From the NCBI GenBank assembly GCA_023383815.1, contig JAHDYG010000025.1:6869-55749 (forward strand): a stretch of 48,881 bases of DNA, written 5' to 3'. Position 1 is the stretch's first letter; every line of letters begins with the position of its first letter. The stretch comes from Rhodocyclaceae bacterium. Its GTDB lineage: Bacteria; Pseudomonadota; Gammaproteobacteria; Burkholderiales; Rhodocyclaceae. Below the pieces are notes generated by a model, which saw nothing but the letters and a program-made list of their open reading frames with translations, did no database searches and was not told the origin of the DNA. Below, one piece after another: positions 9,382 through 17,165 of the stretch. A program made the translations under genes and the position numbers.

Positions 9382-10161
9382 TTGCCCGCCGCACTCAAGG
9401 CGCTGCTCGCCCAGCTTTGCGGCGGCCTCGTCGCGTTCGTTCTGCTCGCGGCCGGCCTCCTGCCGGCGGTGCCGTGGGCGGCGGTCGGCGTGCAGGCGGT
9501 GGCCGCGGCTCTGGCCGCGATCGCGCTCGGCAGCGACCGCTGGTGGATTCCGATCCACCTCGGGTTCGCCCCGCTGCTGCTCGCGGCGCGCACCCTTCCG
9601 ATCGCACCGGGCTGGTATCTGGCCGCCTTCCTCGTGCTGCTCGCGATCTACTGGACGAGCTTTCACACCCGAGTGCCCCTGTACCTGTCGAACCAGCGAA
9701 CCGTCGACGCGGTCGCGGCGCTCGTCCCGGCCGACCGGCCGATGCGGGTGCTCGATCTGGGCTGCGGCACCGGCTCGCTCCTGCTGCCCCTGGCGCGCCT
9801 GCGCCCGCACTGCCGCGTGAGCGGTATCGAAGCCGCGCCGGCGCCGTTCCTGCTGTGCCGGCTGCGCAGCCGCGGCCTGCCCAACATCGAACTTGCGCGC
9901 GGAGACTTTTTTGCGCACTCATGGTCCGAGTACGACAGGATCTACGCCTTCCTGTCGCCCGTACCGATGGACGCGGTGTGGCACAAGTTCGAGCAGGAAG
10001 CCCGAGCGGGTGCGACCCTGATCAGCAACAGTTTTCCGGTTTCCGGCCGTAAACCGGATCAGGTGATCGAGGTTGGCGACCGGCGTGGAACCCGGCTCTA
10101 CCTCTACCACCAGCCCGTCGGGCACAAGGATGCCCGGAAGAAGGACAAGCAAGGGAATTGA
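9382..10161 (+). CDS. Membrane-attached class I SAM methyltransferase
   Basis: About 259 residues. The N-terminal third contains two or three hydrophobic segments (LVAFVLLAAGLLPAVPWAAV, then LLLAARTLPIAPGWYLAAFL), followed by a Rossmann methyltransferase domain whose SAM motif is VLDLGCGTGSLL. Later positions (ARGDFF, AFLSPVPMDAVW) fit motifs II-IV of class I enzymes. The start is uncertain: the frame is open far back into the preceding gene, and I chose TTG at 9382, just after that gene's stop; no strong ribosome site is visible. Tight spacing (5 bp) suggests co-transcription with the oxidoreductase gene. The methyl acceptor is unknown; a membrane or quinone-like lipid substrate is conceivable. 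Confidence 0.7.
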   Translation: MPAALKALLAQLCGGLVAFVLLAAGLLPAVPWAAVGVQAVAAALAAIALGSDRWWIPIHLGFAPLLLAARTLPIAPGWYLAAFLVLLAIYWTSFHTRVPLYLSNQRTVDAVAALVPADRPMRVLDLGCGTGSLLLPLARLRPHCRVSGIEAAPAPFLLCRLRSRGLPNIELARGDFFAHSWSEYDRIYAFLSPVPMDAVWHKFEQEARAGATLISNSFPVSGRKPDQVIEVGDRRGTRLYLYHQPVGHKDARKKDKQGN

Positions 10162-10249
10162 CGGGGGAAATTCCCCGTGTTTCCCGCAACACCCGATGCC
10201 GGCACCCGCATAATGCCCTGGCATCGTCGGAAACTCAGGAAGCATCGGA

Positions 10250-10960
10250 ATGGCTGAAATCATCTGCGTCATCGGCAACAAGGGCGGCACGGGCAAGACC
10301 ACCCTTTCGCACATGCTGTGCCAGGGCCTGGGCCTGCTCGGACACCGCTCGGCCTGCGTGCTCACCGATACCACGCGCGAACCGCTCAAGCCCGAAGGCC
10401 GGCGCTACATCACGGCCGACGCACGCACCCCCGAGGCCCTCACCAAGGTCGTCGAGAAGCTGCGCACGCTCGACGAATGGATCGGCGTCGTCGACGGCGG
10501 CGGCAACCGCCTTGAAACCGACCGGCGCCTTTACGCGCTGTCCGACATCGTGTTGCTGCCGTTTCGCGAATCCCACGAGGACATCCGCACCGTGCTGCGC
10601 GATCTCGACCAGTTTCCGCGCGCCTACGCGGTCCCCTCGCAATGGCCGACCAACGCCTGGCAGCGCGAGGCGGCCGACCGCAGCGTCCTGCAGATGATGC
10701 GTCCCTACCGGCACCGCATCCTCAACCCGGTCAACGCCCTCTCGGCGAGCAAGCTGCTCCTGCACCGCACCGTCGCCGACCAGCTTCCGACCCCGCTCGC
10801 AAACGCGTGCCGCGCACTCGCACGACAGGTGCTCGAAATCCTGGAGATCGACCAGGGCGACACCGGCATCCTCGCCTGCGACTCCGACCCCGCGGTACGG
10901 CTGTCGGCCGAGGAGATGCCGATGCGTTCGATGCGCGCAGGCACCGAAACCCGCCGCTGA
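10250..10960 (+). CDS. ParA/MinD-like P-loop ATPase (orphan)
   Basis: A 236-residue protein opening with the deviant Walker A motif KGGTGKTT at residues 11-18, the signature of ParA/MinD/Soj ATPases, which dimerise on ATP and position DNA or protein complexes. The Walker B-like segment is IGVVDGGGN near residue 80 and a switch-like segment VLLPFRESHED follows. The C-terminal about 80 residues do not resemble any domain I can name. No parB-like gene or parS-like repeat is visible next to it. The start ATG at 10250 matches the conserved N-terminus. Role (cargo positioning, regulator of an envelope or granule protein) is open. Confidence 0.75.
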   Translation: MAEIICVIGNKGGTGKTTLSHMLCQGLGLLGHRSACVLTDTTREPLKPEGRRYITADARTPEALTKVVEKLRTLDEWIGVVDGGGNRLETDRRLYALSDIVLLPFRESHEDIRTVLRDLDQFPRAYAVPSQWPTNAWQREAADRSVLQMMRPYRHRILNPVNALSASKLLLHRTVADQLPTPLANACRALARQVLEILEIDQGDTGILACDSDPAVRLSAEEMPMRSMRAGTETRR

Positions 10961-11041
10961 TTCTCCTCACCCTCGTCGCCCGGCCCCGACTGCCCCGGGG
11001 CGGGCGCACCTGCCTGCGCGTCGACTGCGCCCCGCGCGGTC

Positions 11042-11121
11042 GTTCAGTTCGCTTCGCCCTGCACGTTCAGAACGTTCAATGTGTTCAGTGTGAACGGGCC
11101 CGACCAGACTGAACGTTCAGT
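11042..11121. promoter_or_regulatory. Cluster of GTTCA/TGAAC operator sites (candidate enhancer)
   Basis: Three inverted repeats lie within 55 bp: GAACGTTC at 11070-11077, GTTCA-N3-TGAAC at 11083-11095 and the 14-bp perfect palindrome ACTGAACGTTCAGT at 11108-11121, with another GTTCAG at 11042. They lie about 90-135 bp upstream of the -12 element of the sigma-54 promoter, the usual distance for binding sites of NtrC-family activators. The likely binder is the activator encoded at 15587-16969 (inference). Confidence 0.55.
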
Positions 11122-11153
11122 TCCGCACGCACAATCCTGCATATTCACAGCGA

Positions 11154-11177
11154 TGAATGGAAATATATTTCCATTCA
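11154..11177. promoter_or_regulatory. 24-bp perfect palindrome
   Basis: The half-site TGAATGGAAATA (11154-11165) is followed immediately by its exact reverse complement (11166-11177). The AT-rich centre and position between the enhancer-like sites and the sigma-54 promoter suggest a second regulator or a DNA-bending protein site. It is far too long to be expected by chance in GC-rich DNA. Confidence 0.6.
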
Positions 11178-11192
11178 ATGACTTGGTGAACC

Positions 11193-11208
11193 TGGCACGC
11201 GTCTCGCT
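11193..11208 (+). promoter_or_regulatory. Sigma-54 (-24/-12) promoter
   Basis: TGGCAC-N5-TCGCT matches the consensus TGGCAC-N5-TTGCW with one mismatch, and the invariant GG and GC doublets are separated by exactly 10 bp. It lies about 140 bp before the first gene of the nor-like operon. An activator of the sigma-54 class is encoded at the other end of the operon. Confidence 0.65.
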
Positions 11209-11346
11209 GCAGCGTTCTGCGGAGGGGCTCGTCCGAAGAACCCGGCTCCCCCTCCGGAAACGATCCTGAAACACGCCTTGCCACGCGCAGCGGATCCACC
11301 GCCTTGCGCGTGAAGCTGGGCACTTACAAGAAAGGGGGAGCACATC

Positions 11347-11883
11347 ATGCAGGACACCGCCTGGCAAGCCTCGCTGATCCTGATGTCACTGGTCGGCCTG
11401 GGTTTCTCGTATGTCGCCATCCAGTCCGGATCGCGCGACGAGGACTACGCACCGATGCAAAAGCGCGCCTATCGCCTTCGCCTGAAGCTGTTCTGGGCCC
11501 TGATCCTGGTCTTCGGGCCGGCGATGATCTACACCCTGACCGATCTGCCCTATGCCGCCGCCCTGGCGCGCAGCGCTCAGGACACGCGCACGCCCCAGGT
11601 GATCCGGGCCACCGGACACCTGTGGTACTGGGAACTGAGCGAGAGCCACATCGACGCAGGCCAGCCGGTCGAGTTCCAGGTCAGTGCGGCGGATGTCAAT
11701 CACGGCTTCGGCATCTATGACCCGGACATGATCCTGGTCGCCCAGGTGCAAGCCATGCCCGGCTATGTCAACACGCTGCGACACACCTTCGAGCGCGAGG
11801 GTACCTACAGGATCCTGTGCCTCGAATACTGCGGCACCGTGCATCACGCCATGATGACCGAACTGACGGTCGCCCGGCGCTAA
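11347..11883 (+). CDS. CuA-containing haem-copper oxidoreductase subunit II (norSY-type cluster)
   Basis: A 178-residue protein with two membrane helices (about residues 8-26 and 46-65) and a C-terminal cupredoxin domain. All CuA ligands are present: His119 (VNHGFG), Cys158, Glu160, Cys162, His166 and Met169 in CLEYCGTVHHAMM. It would accept electrons from cytochrome c and pass them to subunit I. It is shorter than the usual subunit II of aa3 oxidases. ATG at 11347 follows GGGGGAG. The order subunit II, subunit I, SenC, membrane protein is that of the norSY-senC-orf1 clusters of nitrosomonads, formerly annotated as coxB2A2, and I follow that reading; I do not assign the individual letter. An alternative is a small terminal oxidase. 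Confidence 0.85.
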   Translation: MQDTAWQASLILMSLVGLGFSYVAIQSGSRDEDYAPMQKRAYRLRLKLFWALILVFGPAMIYTLTDLPYAAALARSAQDTRTPQVIRATGHLWYWELSESHIDAGQPVEFQVSAADVNHGFGIYDPDMILVAQVQAMPGYVNTLRHTFEREGTYRILCLEYCGTVHHAMMTELTVARR

Positions 11884-11898
11884 GGGGAGGAGCGAAGA

Positions 11899-13398
11899 AT
11901 GCTGACCACGACCCATACGACCACGACCGACGATCGCGGAGCCCAAACCGGAGTCGTCGCGTATCTGTTCACCGCCGCCGCGGTGGTCCTGCTGATGATG
12001 CTCTTCGGTCTGCTGATGCGCCTGGAGCAAGCGCAACTGATCGAGATGGGGCCGCAGCCCTTCTACAAACTCATGACCCTGCATGGTGCGGGCATGGTGG
12101 GGATCGCGGGCATCGCCGGAGCGGCCGTGATGTGGCACTTCCTGCGCCAGTACGTCGCGCTCTCGACCGGCATCCTCATGACCAACCTCGCGCTGTTCCT
12201 GGCGGGCGTCGTCATGATCCTGACGAGCGTTCTGCTGGGCGACTTCCACGGCGCTTGGACCTTCCTGTTCCCGCTTCCGGGCCAGTCGATGGGCATGTGG
12301 AGCACGCAGGCAGCAGCGCTGTTCATGGCCGGTCTGCTGGTGATCGGGGTCGGCTTCCTGCTGCTGCACCTGGACATCGCACGCGCCATCCTCGCCCGCC
12401 ACGGCAGCCTCGCCCGTGCGCTCGGCTGGCCGCAGCTCTTCGGCCGCGATGACGGCAAGGCACCGCCCCCGACCATCGTCGCCAGCACCATGGTGACCAT
12501 CGTCAACCTCATCGGCCTGGTCGTCGGTGCGAGCATTCTCACGATGATGCTGGTGAACCTGTATGTACCGGGCCTGCAGATCGACGCACTGCTCGCCAAA
12601 GGGATGATCTACTTCTTCGGCCACGTGTTCATCAACGCAACGATCTACATGGCGGTGATCGCGGTGTACGAGATCCTGCCGCGCTACACGCAACGCCCGT
12701 GGAAGTCGAACAGGGTCTTCCTCGCCTCGTGGTCGGCATCCACGCTGATGGTGATGTTCATCTTCCCGCACCACCTGCTGATGGACTTTGCCTTCCCGAA
12801 GTGGATGCTGATCATGGGCCACGTGATCGGTTACCTGAACACTGTCCCGATCCTGCTCGTGACCGGCTACGGCGCACTGATGCTGGTGTATCGCTCGGGC
12901 ATCCGCTGGGACATGAGCTCGCGGCTGCTGTACGTATCGCTGTTCGGCTGGGCTGCAGGGGCGATGCCCGCCTTCATCGACGGCACGATCTCGGTCAACT
13001 ACGTCATGCACAACACGCTGTGGGTTCCGGGGCACTTCCACACCTACCTGCTGCTGGGCATGCTCGCGATGGTGTTCGGCTTCATGTACTACCTCGGCAA
13101 GCCGGACCGGGACGCGCCCGATGGCCTGCTCGACCGCATCGCGTTCTGGTGCTACACCGGCGGCACGCTGGGCTTCGCGCTGAGTTTCCTCTACGGTGGC
13201 AAGGAAAGCGTCGCGCGCCGCTATGCCGTCCATCTGCCCGAGTGGGTGCCCTACGACAAGGCCGGGGCCGCCTTCGCGCTACTGCTGATCAGCGGCGCAC
13301 TGTGGTTCATGCTGCGCTTCTTCGCCCGCCTGGGGCAGACCCGGCACGACCATGCGCGCACCCCGGAACCGGCTTCATGCCCTGCGGTGACCGCATGA
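11899..13398 (+). CDS. Haem-copper subunit I, probable sNOR-type nitric oxide reductase catalytic subunit
   Basis: A 499-residue polytopic protein of the haem-copper superfamily. Haem ligands are His62 (LHGAGM), His379 and His381 (PGHFHTY). The active-site metal ligands are His242 (FFGHVFIN), His291 and His292 (FPHHLL). In oxygen reductases of the A and B families the sequence after the first CuB histidine is HPxVY, providing the cross-linked tyrosine and often a glutamate; here it is HVFIN, so Asn246 replaces the tyrosine and no glutamate is present. Loss of this tyrosine is a feature of NO reductases evolved from oxidases. Together with the senC and orf1 neighbours and an FNT channel, NO reduction is more likely than oxygen reduction. 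The gene begins 15 bp after subunit II with a GGGAGGAG site. Confidence 0.85.
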   Translation: MLTTTHTTTTDDRGAQTGVVAYLFTAAAVVLLMMLFGLLMRLEQAQLIEMGPQPFYKLMTLHGAGMVGIAGIAGAAVMWHFLRQYVALSTGILMTNLALFLAGVVMILTSVLLGDFHGAWTFLFPLPGQSMGMWSTQAAALFMAGLLVIGVGFLLLHLDIARAILARHGSLARALGWPQLFGRDDGKAPPPTIVASTMVTIVNLIGLVVGASILTMMLVNLYVPGLQIDALLAKGMIYFFGHVFINATIYMAVIAVYEILPRYTQRPWKSNRVFLASWSASTLMVMFIFPHHLLMDFAFPKWMLIMGHVIGYLNTVPILLVTGYGALMLVYRSGIRWDMSSRLLYVSLFGWAAGAMPAFIDGTISVNYVMHNTLWVPGHFHTYLLLGMLAMVFGFMYYLGKPDRDAPDGLLDRIAFWCYTGGTLGFALSFLYGGKESVARRYAVHLPEWVPYDKAGAAFALLLISGALWFMLRFFARLGQTRHDHARTPEPASCPAVTA

Positions 13399-14027
13399 GC
13401 ACGACGCATGCCGGCGCCGGACTGCTTCGCAGCCTTGCCGTCTCGGCGCTCGTCGCTCTCGTCGGCAGCGGCGTGCTGTGGTGGGGAACCGACGGCGCAC
13501 GCGCCTTCACCGCCGAAGCCGCAAGGCGCGTCGAAATCCTTCGCGCCCCCCGCGTGCTGCCGGCCGTCACGCTTGAAGACCAGGGCGGCGCGCGCTTCGC
13601 CCTGGATGCGTATCGCGGCAGGCTGCTGGCCGTGGAGTTCATCTACACGCACTGCGACAGCGTGTGCCTGAGCCTCGGAATGGCCTTCAGGCAGATCCGC
13701 GACCAGTTGCCGGCGCAGGTTGGGGGACAGGAGCTGGCCTTGGTCAGCATCAGCTTCGACCCGGCGCGGGATACGCCGGCACGGATGCGCGAGTATGCCG
13801 CCCGGTTCGGCGCCGACGGATCGGTCTGGCGGATTGCGCGGGTGCCGGATCCGGCCGAGCTCGATGCCCTGCTCGAGGCCTTCGGAGTCATCGTGATCGA
13901 CGACCAACGGGGTGGGTACGAGCACAACGCCGCCCTCCATCTGGTCGGTCGTGACGGGAGGTTGAGCGAGATCCGCGATCTCGATGAGATCGCAGCCTTC
14001 ACCGAACGCATCGGAGACCTGCTATGA
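13395..14027 (+). CDS. senC: SenC/SCO1-family copper chaperone
   Basis: A 210-residue protein with an N-terminal membrane anchor (residues 12-31) and a thioredoxin-fold SCO domain. The copper ligands are Cys87 and Cys91 in THCDSVC and a histidine in YEHNAALH (His177 or His182). SCO proteins deliver copper to the CuA centre of subunit II, which fits the CuA protein two genes upstream. The ATG at 13395 overlaps the stop of subunit I (ATGA), so the two are translationally coupled. The longer upstream reading of this frame runs inside subunit I and is not coding. Confidence 0.9.
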   Translation: MSTTHAGAGLLRSLAVSALVALVGSGVLWWGTDGARAFTAEAARRVEILRAPRVLPAVTLEDQGGARFALDAYRGRLLAVEFIYTHCDSVCLSLGMAFRQIRDQLPAQVGGQELALVSISFDPARDTPARMREYAARFGADGSVWRIARVPDPAELDALLEAFGVIVIDDQRGGYEHNAALHLVGRDGRLSEIRDLDEIAAFTERIGDLL

Positions 14028-14698
14028 GCATCACGATCGGACCCCTGCACGGGCGGGCACGCCGGGCGGCGCGCATCGAGCAGTTGCACGCACCGGGCCT
14101 CGCTCCTGCGAGCCTGATCTACCTCCTCCTCGCCACGCCCTGGGCCCGGCAGTGGCTGGAAGCGACGATGAGCGCGCACATGCTGGTGCAGATTCCGCTG
14201 CTCGCGGGGTGTGGCTTTCTCGCGGCCAGCGCGCTGGGCGAAGCGCGGCAGGCGCGCCTGCTCGCAGCGCTGGGCGGCCCCGTACCATGCCTGCTCGCGG
14301 CGCTCCTCGCATCGAGCTACTGGATGCTGCCGCGCGCGCTGGATGCGGCCCTGGTCGACCCGCTGACCGAACTGGCCAAGTTCCTGACCCTTCCGGCGCT
14401 CGTCGGTGCGCCGCTGGCGCTCGCGTGGCGCCCGCTCGGCGCCATCGGCCGGGGGTTTGTCTGGAACAACCTCGCCAGCATGCTTGCCGTGCTCGGCTGG
14501 CTGTACCTCGCCGCACCCGTGCGCATCTGCAACAGCTACTCGGTATTCGATCAGACACACGCCGGATGGTCGATGGTGTGGCTCGCACTGGGATTGTTCG
14601 GCGCCTGGCTCGGCTCGCTCTTCGTGCGGCCGCTTTCAGGACCGAACCGCTCCCAGACCCGAGTTTCGACGCAGGAGGGCCAGGCATGGACCACGTGA
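14024..14698 (+). CDS. Polytopic membrane protein in norSY-senC-orf1 cluster (orf1 position)
   Basis: A 224-residue protein with five or six hydrophobic segments (for example LIYLLLATPW, LVQIPLLAGCGFLAASAL, LLAALLASSYWMLP, LASMLAVLGWLYLA, MVWLALGLFGAWLGSLF). Start ATG 14024 overlaps the senC stop by four bases. No domain of known function is recognisable. Its place directly after senC is that of orf1 in the Nitrosomonas norSY-senC-orf1 operon. Conserved-looking polar spots (YWMLPRALD, FVWNNLASM, RICNSY) could bind a metal, haem or quinone, but that is speculation. An assembly factor role is the simplest inference. Confidence 0.75.
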   Translation: MSITIGPLHGRARRAARIEQLHAPGLAPASLIYLLLATPWARQWLEATMSAHMLVQIPLLAGCGFLAASALGEARQARLLAALGGPVPCLLAALLASSYWMLPRALDAALVDPLTELAKFLTLPALVGAPLALAWRPLGAIGRGFVWNNLASMLAVLGWLYLAAPVRICNSYSVFDQTHAGWSMVWLALGLFGAWLGSLFVRPLSGPNRSQTRVSTQEGQAWTT

Positions 14699-15552
14699 AC
14701 CCCGGCAAGCTCATGGCCGAGATCGAATCGGCCGGCTACAAGAAGGCCACCTCCGGCACCCTCTGCCTCGTGCTCAAGTCCTTTCTGGCTGGCGCACTGC
14801 TCGCCTACGGCGCGGCATTCGCGTACCACGCCTCGGCAGGCCTGCCAGCGGGGCTGGCGGCACTCGTGTCCGGCGCGGTGTTCCCCGTCGGCTTCGCGAT
14901 GATCGTGCTGCTCGGGCTGGAACTGGTCACGGGCAACTTCGCGCTCCTGCCGTTTGCCATGGCCCGGCGGCGGATCGACGCCGTACGGATGCTGCGCAAC
15001 TGGGGCTGGGTCTATCTTGGCAACTTTCTCGGCTGCGTGTTCGCCGGAGCGCTGTTCGCAATCGTGCTCACCGGTGCATTCGCCCACGAGGCGGGCGCGC
15101 TCGGAGTCAAGCTCGTTGCCACCGCAGGAGCGAAGACGCTGGCCTATGAGGCGGCGGGCTGGCAGGGCTGGCTGACGGCTTTCGTCAAGGGTGTGCTGTG
15201 CAACTGGATGGTTGCACTGGGCACCGTCCTGGCGCTGACTTCGACTTCGAGCACCGGGAAGATCGCCGCCGTATGGCTGCCGGTATCGACCTTCTTCGCA
15301 CTGGGCCTGGAACACTCGGTGGTGAATCTCTTCGTGATCCCGACCGCGATGCTCCTCGGGGCCGGCATCAGCGTCGGCCAGTGGCTGCTCTGGAACCAGA
15401 TTCCGGTCACGCTCGGCAACCTCGTCGGTGGCGCTGTCCTGACCGGCCTGTTGCTGCATTTTGCCAACCGGATGCACGGAGGCGACCCCGGCGCTCGCAG
15501 CCCGGGCGTGGCCGCCGGGCCGAAACCGGTCGCGGGACTGCTACGGACATGA
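14686..15552 (+). CDS. Formate/nitrite transporter (FNT) family channel
   Basis: A 288-residue six-helix protein. Family signatures are clear: GLELVTGNFALLP (residues 77-89, with Thr82 of the first broken-helix loop), GVLCNWMVALGT (169-180) and the central pore histidine His210 in GLEHSVVN. Members pass formate, nitrite, hydrosulfide or similar small anions. The ATG at 14686, behind an AGGAGG site, overlaps the preceding gene by 13 bp, so it is the fifth gene of the nor-like operon. That context favours nitrite as substrate over formate. The C-terminal 30 residues are a hydrophilic tail. Confidence 0.88.
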   Translation: MDHVNPGKLMAEIESAGYKKATSGTLCLVLKSFLAGALLAYGAAFAYHASAGLPAGLAALVSGAVFPVGFAMIVLLGLELVTGNFALLPFAMARRRIDAVRMLRNWGWVYLGNFLGCVFAGALFAIVLTGAFAHEAGALGVKLVATAGAKTLAYEAAGWQGWLTAFVKGVLCNWMVALGTVLALTSTSSTGKIAAVWLPVSTFFALGLEHSVVNLFVIPTAMLLGAGISVGQWLLWNQIPVTLGNLVGGAVLTGLLLHFANRMHGGDPGARSPGVAAGPKPVAGLLRT

Positions 15553-15586
15553 AGAAGCGCCAGCCACGCGGCCCGGCCATGCCGGC

Positions 15587-16969
15587 TCACGCGCCCTCGC
15601 GCAAGCGCTTCCACAGGGTCGTACGCGACATGCCGAGGCGGCGCGCCGCCTCGGCACGATTGCCGCCCGCCTCGGCGAGTACGCGCCGGATCGCCGCCCG
15701 TTCGTCGGCGGGGTCGGCGCTGCCCCGGCAATAGCGGGATCCGAGGCGTCCGTGTCCGCGCTGCTCGGGCTGCTCACCGGGGTCCTCGGTTTCTGCGCGG
15801 GACGAGGATTCGGCTCGACGGAGCTCGCGCGGCAGGTGACGGGGCAGGATGACGGGACCATCCGACTGGACCACGGCATATTCGAGGGCACTGAAGAGCT
15901 GCCTGACATTGCCGGGCCAGGAATGGGATTCGAGCACCCGCATGGCGGCCGCGGAAAGCCTCAGGTCCGCACGCCGGTAGCGCTCCGCGAGGTTGGCCAG
16001 CAGGCGCGTCGCGAGCAGCGAGATGTCTTCGCGTCGCTCACGCAGGGGCGCAACGTGCAGGGGCAGCACGCACAGCCGGTAGTAGAGATCCTCGCGGAAG
16101 CTTCCGCGCTCCACCATCTGAGCGAGGTCTCGATTGGTCGCGGCGATGACGCGCACATCGACCCTGCGGGCGAGATTCTCGCCGATGCGAACGACCTCAC
16201 GCTCCTGCAGCACACGCAGCAACTTCACCTGCGTGGCCAGCGGAATCTCACCGATCTCGTCGAGCAGCAAGGTCCCTCCACCTGCCGCCTCGAAGCGCCC
16301 CATCCGTGCTCCGACGGCACCCGAGAAGGCCCCCTTGGCATGGCCGAAAAGCTCCGACTCGAGCAGGTTCTCTGGCAGCGCTGCACAGTGGACGGTCAGG
16401 TAGGGCCCCTTGCTGCGCGCCGCATTGTCGTGCAACGCGCGCGCCACCAGCTCCTTGCCGACCCCGCTCTCTCCGGTGATCAGCACGGTCGCATCGCTCG
16501 CTGCGGCACGCAGGACCTGCTCGTACAGGCGCTGCATCACCGGACTGCGTCCGACGAGGTCGCCGAGCTGCCAGCGATTGCGCACGGCCGCCTCGAGCTC
16601 CACCTCGCGGGTACGGTCGCGCAGGATGATCGCGCAGTACAGGCCGCCCTCGTTGGGCGGCAGCAGCATCGCCCACATCCGTACCGGAACGTCGCGCCCG
16701 TTCGCACCCTTCACGACGACGTCCTGAACCTTGCCACCTTCGTCGTGCGCTGGCGTGAGCGAACAGTGCCCGCGCAGTTCGCATTCCTTTGCGCAGTCCG
16801 TTCCGGAGAACAGGACGGGGCAGAAATGGTCGATGATCTGGGCCTCGTTGCGTCCGATCGTCACGGCGGCAGCACGGTTCATGTCGAGCACACGCCGGTC
16901 CGCATCCAGGAACAGGACGCCCTCTTCCAGGCTGTCGAGAAAATTGCGAAGTGTGGCGATGCTGGACAT
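15587..16969 (-). CDS. Sigma-54-dependent activator with cysteine-rich PAS sensor domain
   Basis: A 460-residue NtrC-family regulator convergent with the nor-like operon (34 bp between stops). Residues 1-125 form a PAS domain carrying a cysteine cluster C50-x8-C59-x3-C63-x5-C69, suggesting a metal or Fe-S sensor. The AAA+ domain (about 137-370) has Walker A GESGVGKE (166-173), the sigma-54 contact loop as GAFSGA (213-218; serine in place of the usual threonine) and [11 protein letters not shown]. The C-terminus is a Fis-type helix-turn-helix ([20 protein letters not shown]). There is no NorR-type GAF domain and no receiver domain, so it senses directly. ATG 16969 with GGGGGAAC is preferred over TTG 16981. 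Probable target: the sigma-54 promoter at 11193. Confidence 0.9.
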   Translation of the reverse strand: MSSIATLRNFLDSLEEGVLFLDADRRVLDMNRAAAVTIGRNEAQIIDHFCPVLFSGTDCAKECELRGHCSLTPAHDEGGKVQDVVVKGANGRDVPVRMWAMLLPPNEGGLYCAIILRDRTREVELEAAVRNRWQLGDLVGRSPVMQRLYEQVLRAAASDATVLITGESGVGKELVARALHDNAARSKGPYLTVHCAALPENLLESELFGHAKGAFSGAVGARMGRFEAAGGGTLLLDEIGEIPLATQVKLLRVLQEREVVRIGENLARRVDVRVIAATNRDLAQMVERGSFREDLYYRLCVLPLHVAPLRERREDISLLATRLLANLAERYRRADLRLSAAAMRVLESHSWPGNVRQLFSALEYAVVQSDGPVILPRHLPRELRRAESSSRAETEDPGEQPEQRGHGRLGSRYCRGSADPADERAAIRRVLAEAGGNRAEAARRLGMSRTTLWKRLREGA

Positions 16970-17038
16970 GCGTTCCCCCAATGCGGCAGTAGAGGCCCCT
17001 TTTAGTTGAGCAACTTACTCGGGTATTGAGGGATCGCA

Positions 17039-17052
17039 TTGACCCGCATCAA
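17039..17052. promoter_or_regulatory. FNR/DNR-like box
   Basis: TTGAC-CCGC-ATCAA differs from the FNR consensus TTGAT-N4-ATCAA at one base. It is about 70 bp upstream of the sigma-54 activator gene (minus strand) and 114 bp upstream of phaM (plus strand). A weak -10-like TAAGTT lies at the class II distance on the minus strand. It would make the activator anaerobically induced. Confidence 0.5.
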
Positions 17053-17165
17053 TCAGAGCAGTCCGGAGCCGCGCGCCGCAGATGCATTCGGGGCACACCC
17101 GCGGCACGAACCCGCTCGCCAATCGGTTACCATGGTGCAGCCGACGACGCCCACCGGAGGATCGC

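Larger units (their letters stand above)
10961..11346. other. Regulatory intergenic region before the nor-like operon
   Basis: A 386-bp non-coding region. Its right two-thirds carries, in order, three GAAC/GTTC palindromes (11070-11121), a 24-bp perfect palindrome (11154-11177) and a sigma-54 promoter (11193-11208); these are listed separately. The first 80 bp after the ParA-like gene show nothing clear, and I see no strong terminator there. Confidence 0.6.

Noticed and set aside
4814-9394. Minus-strand open frame of about 1500 codons opposite the indolepyruvate oxidoreductase
   Set aside because: It mirrors codon structure of the real plus-strand gene in GC-rich DNA; composition is His/Arg/Asp/Ala-biased and no domain is recognisable.
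11386-13233. Minus-strand frame of 615 codons over the nor-like subunits
   Set aside because: Extremely Gln/His/Arg/Asp-rich; the plus strand encodes clear haem-copper subunits with ligands.
11347-13398. Ordinary aa3- or ba3-type cytochrome c oxidase
   Set aside because: The HPxVY tyrosine is missing, no subunit III is present, and the gene order is that of norSY-senC-orf1; still listed as the alternative.
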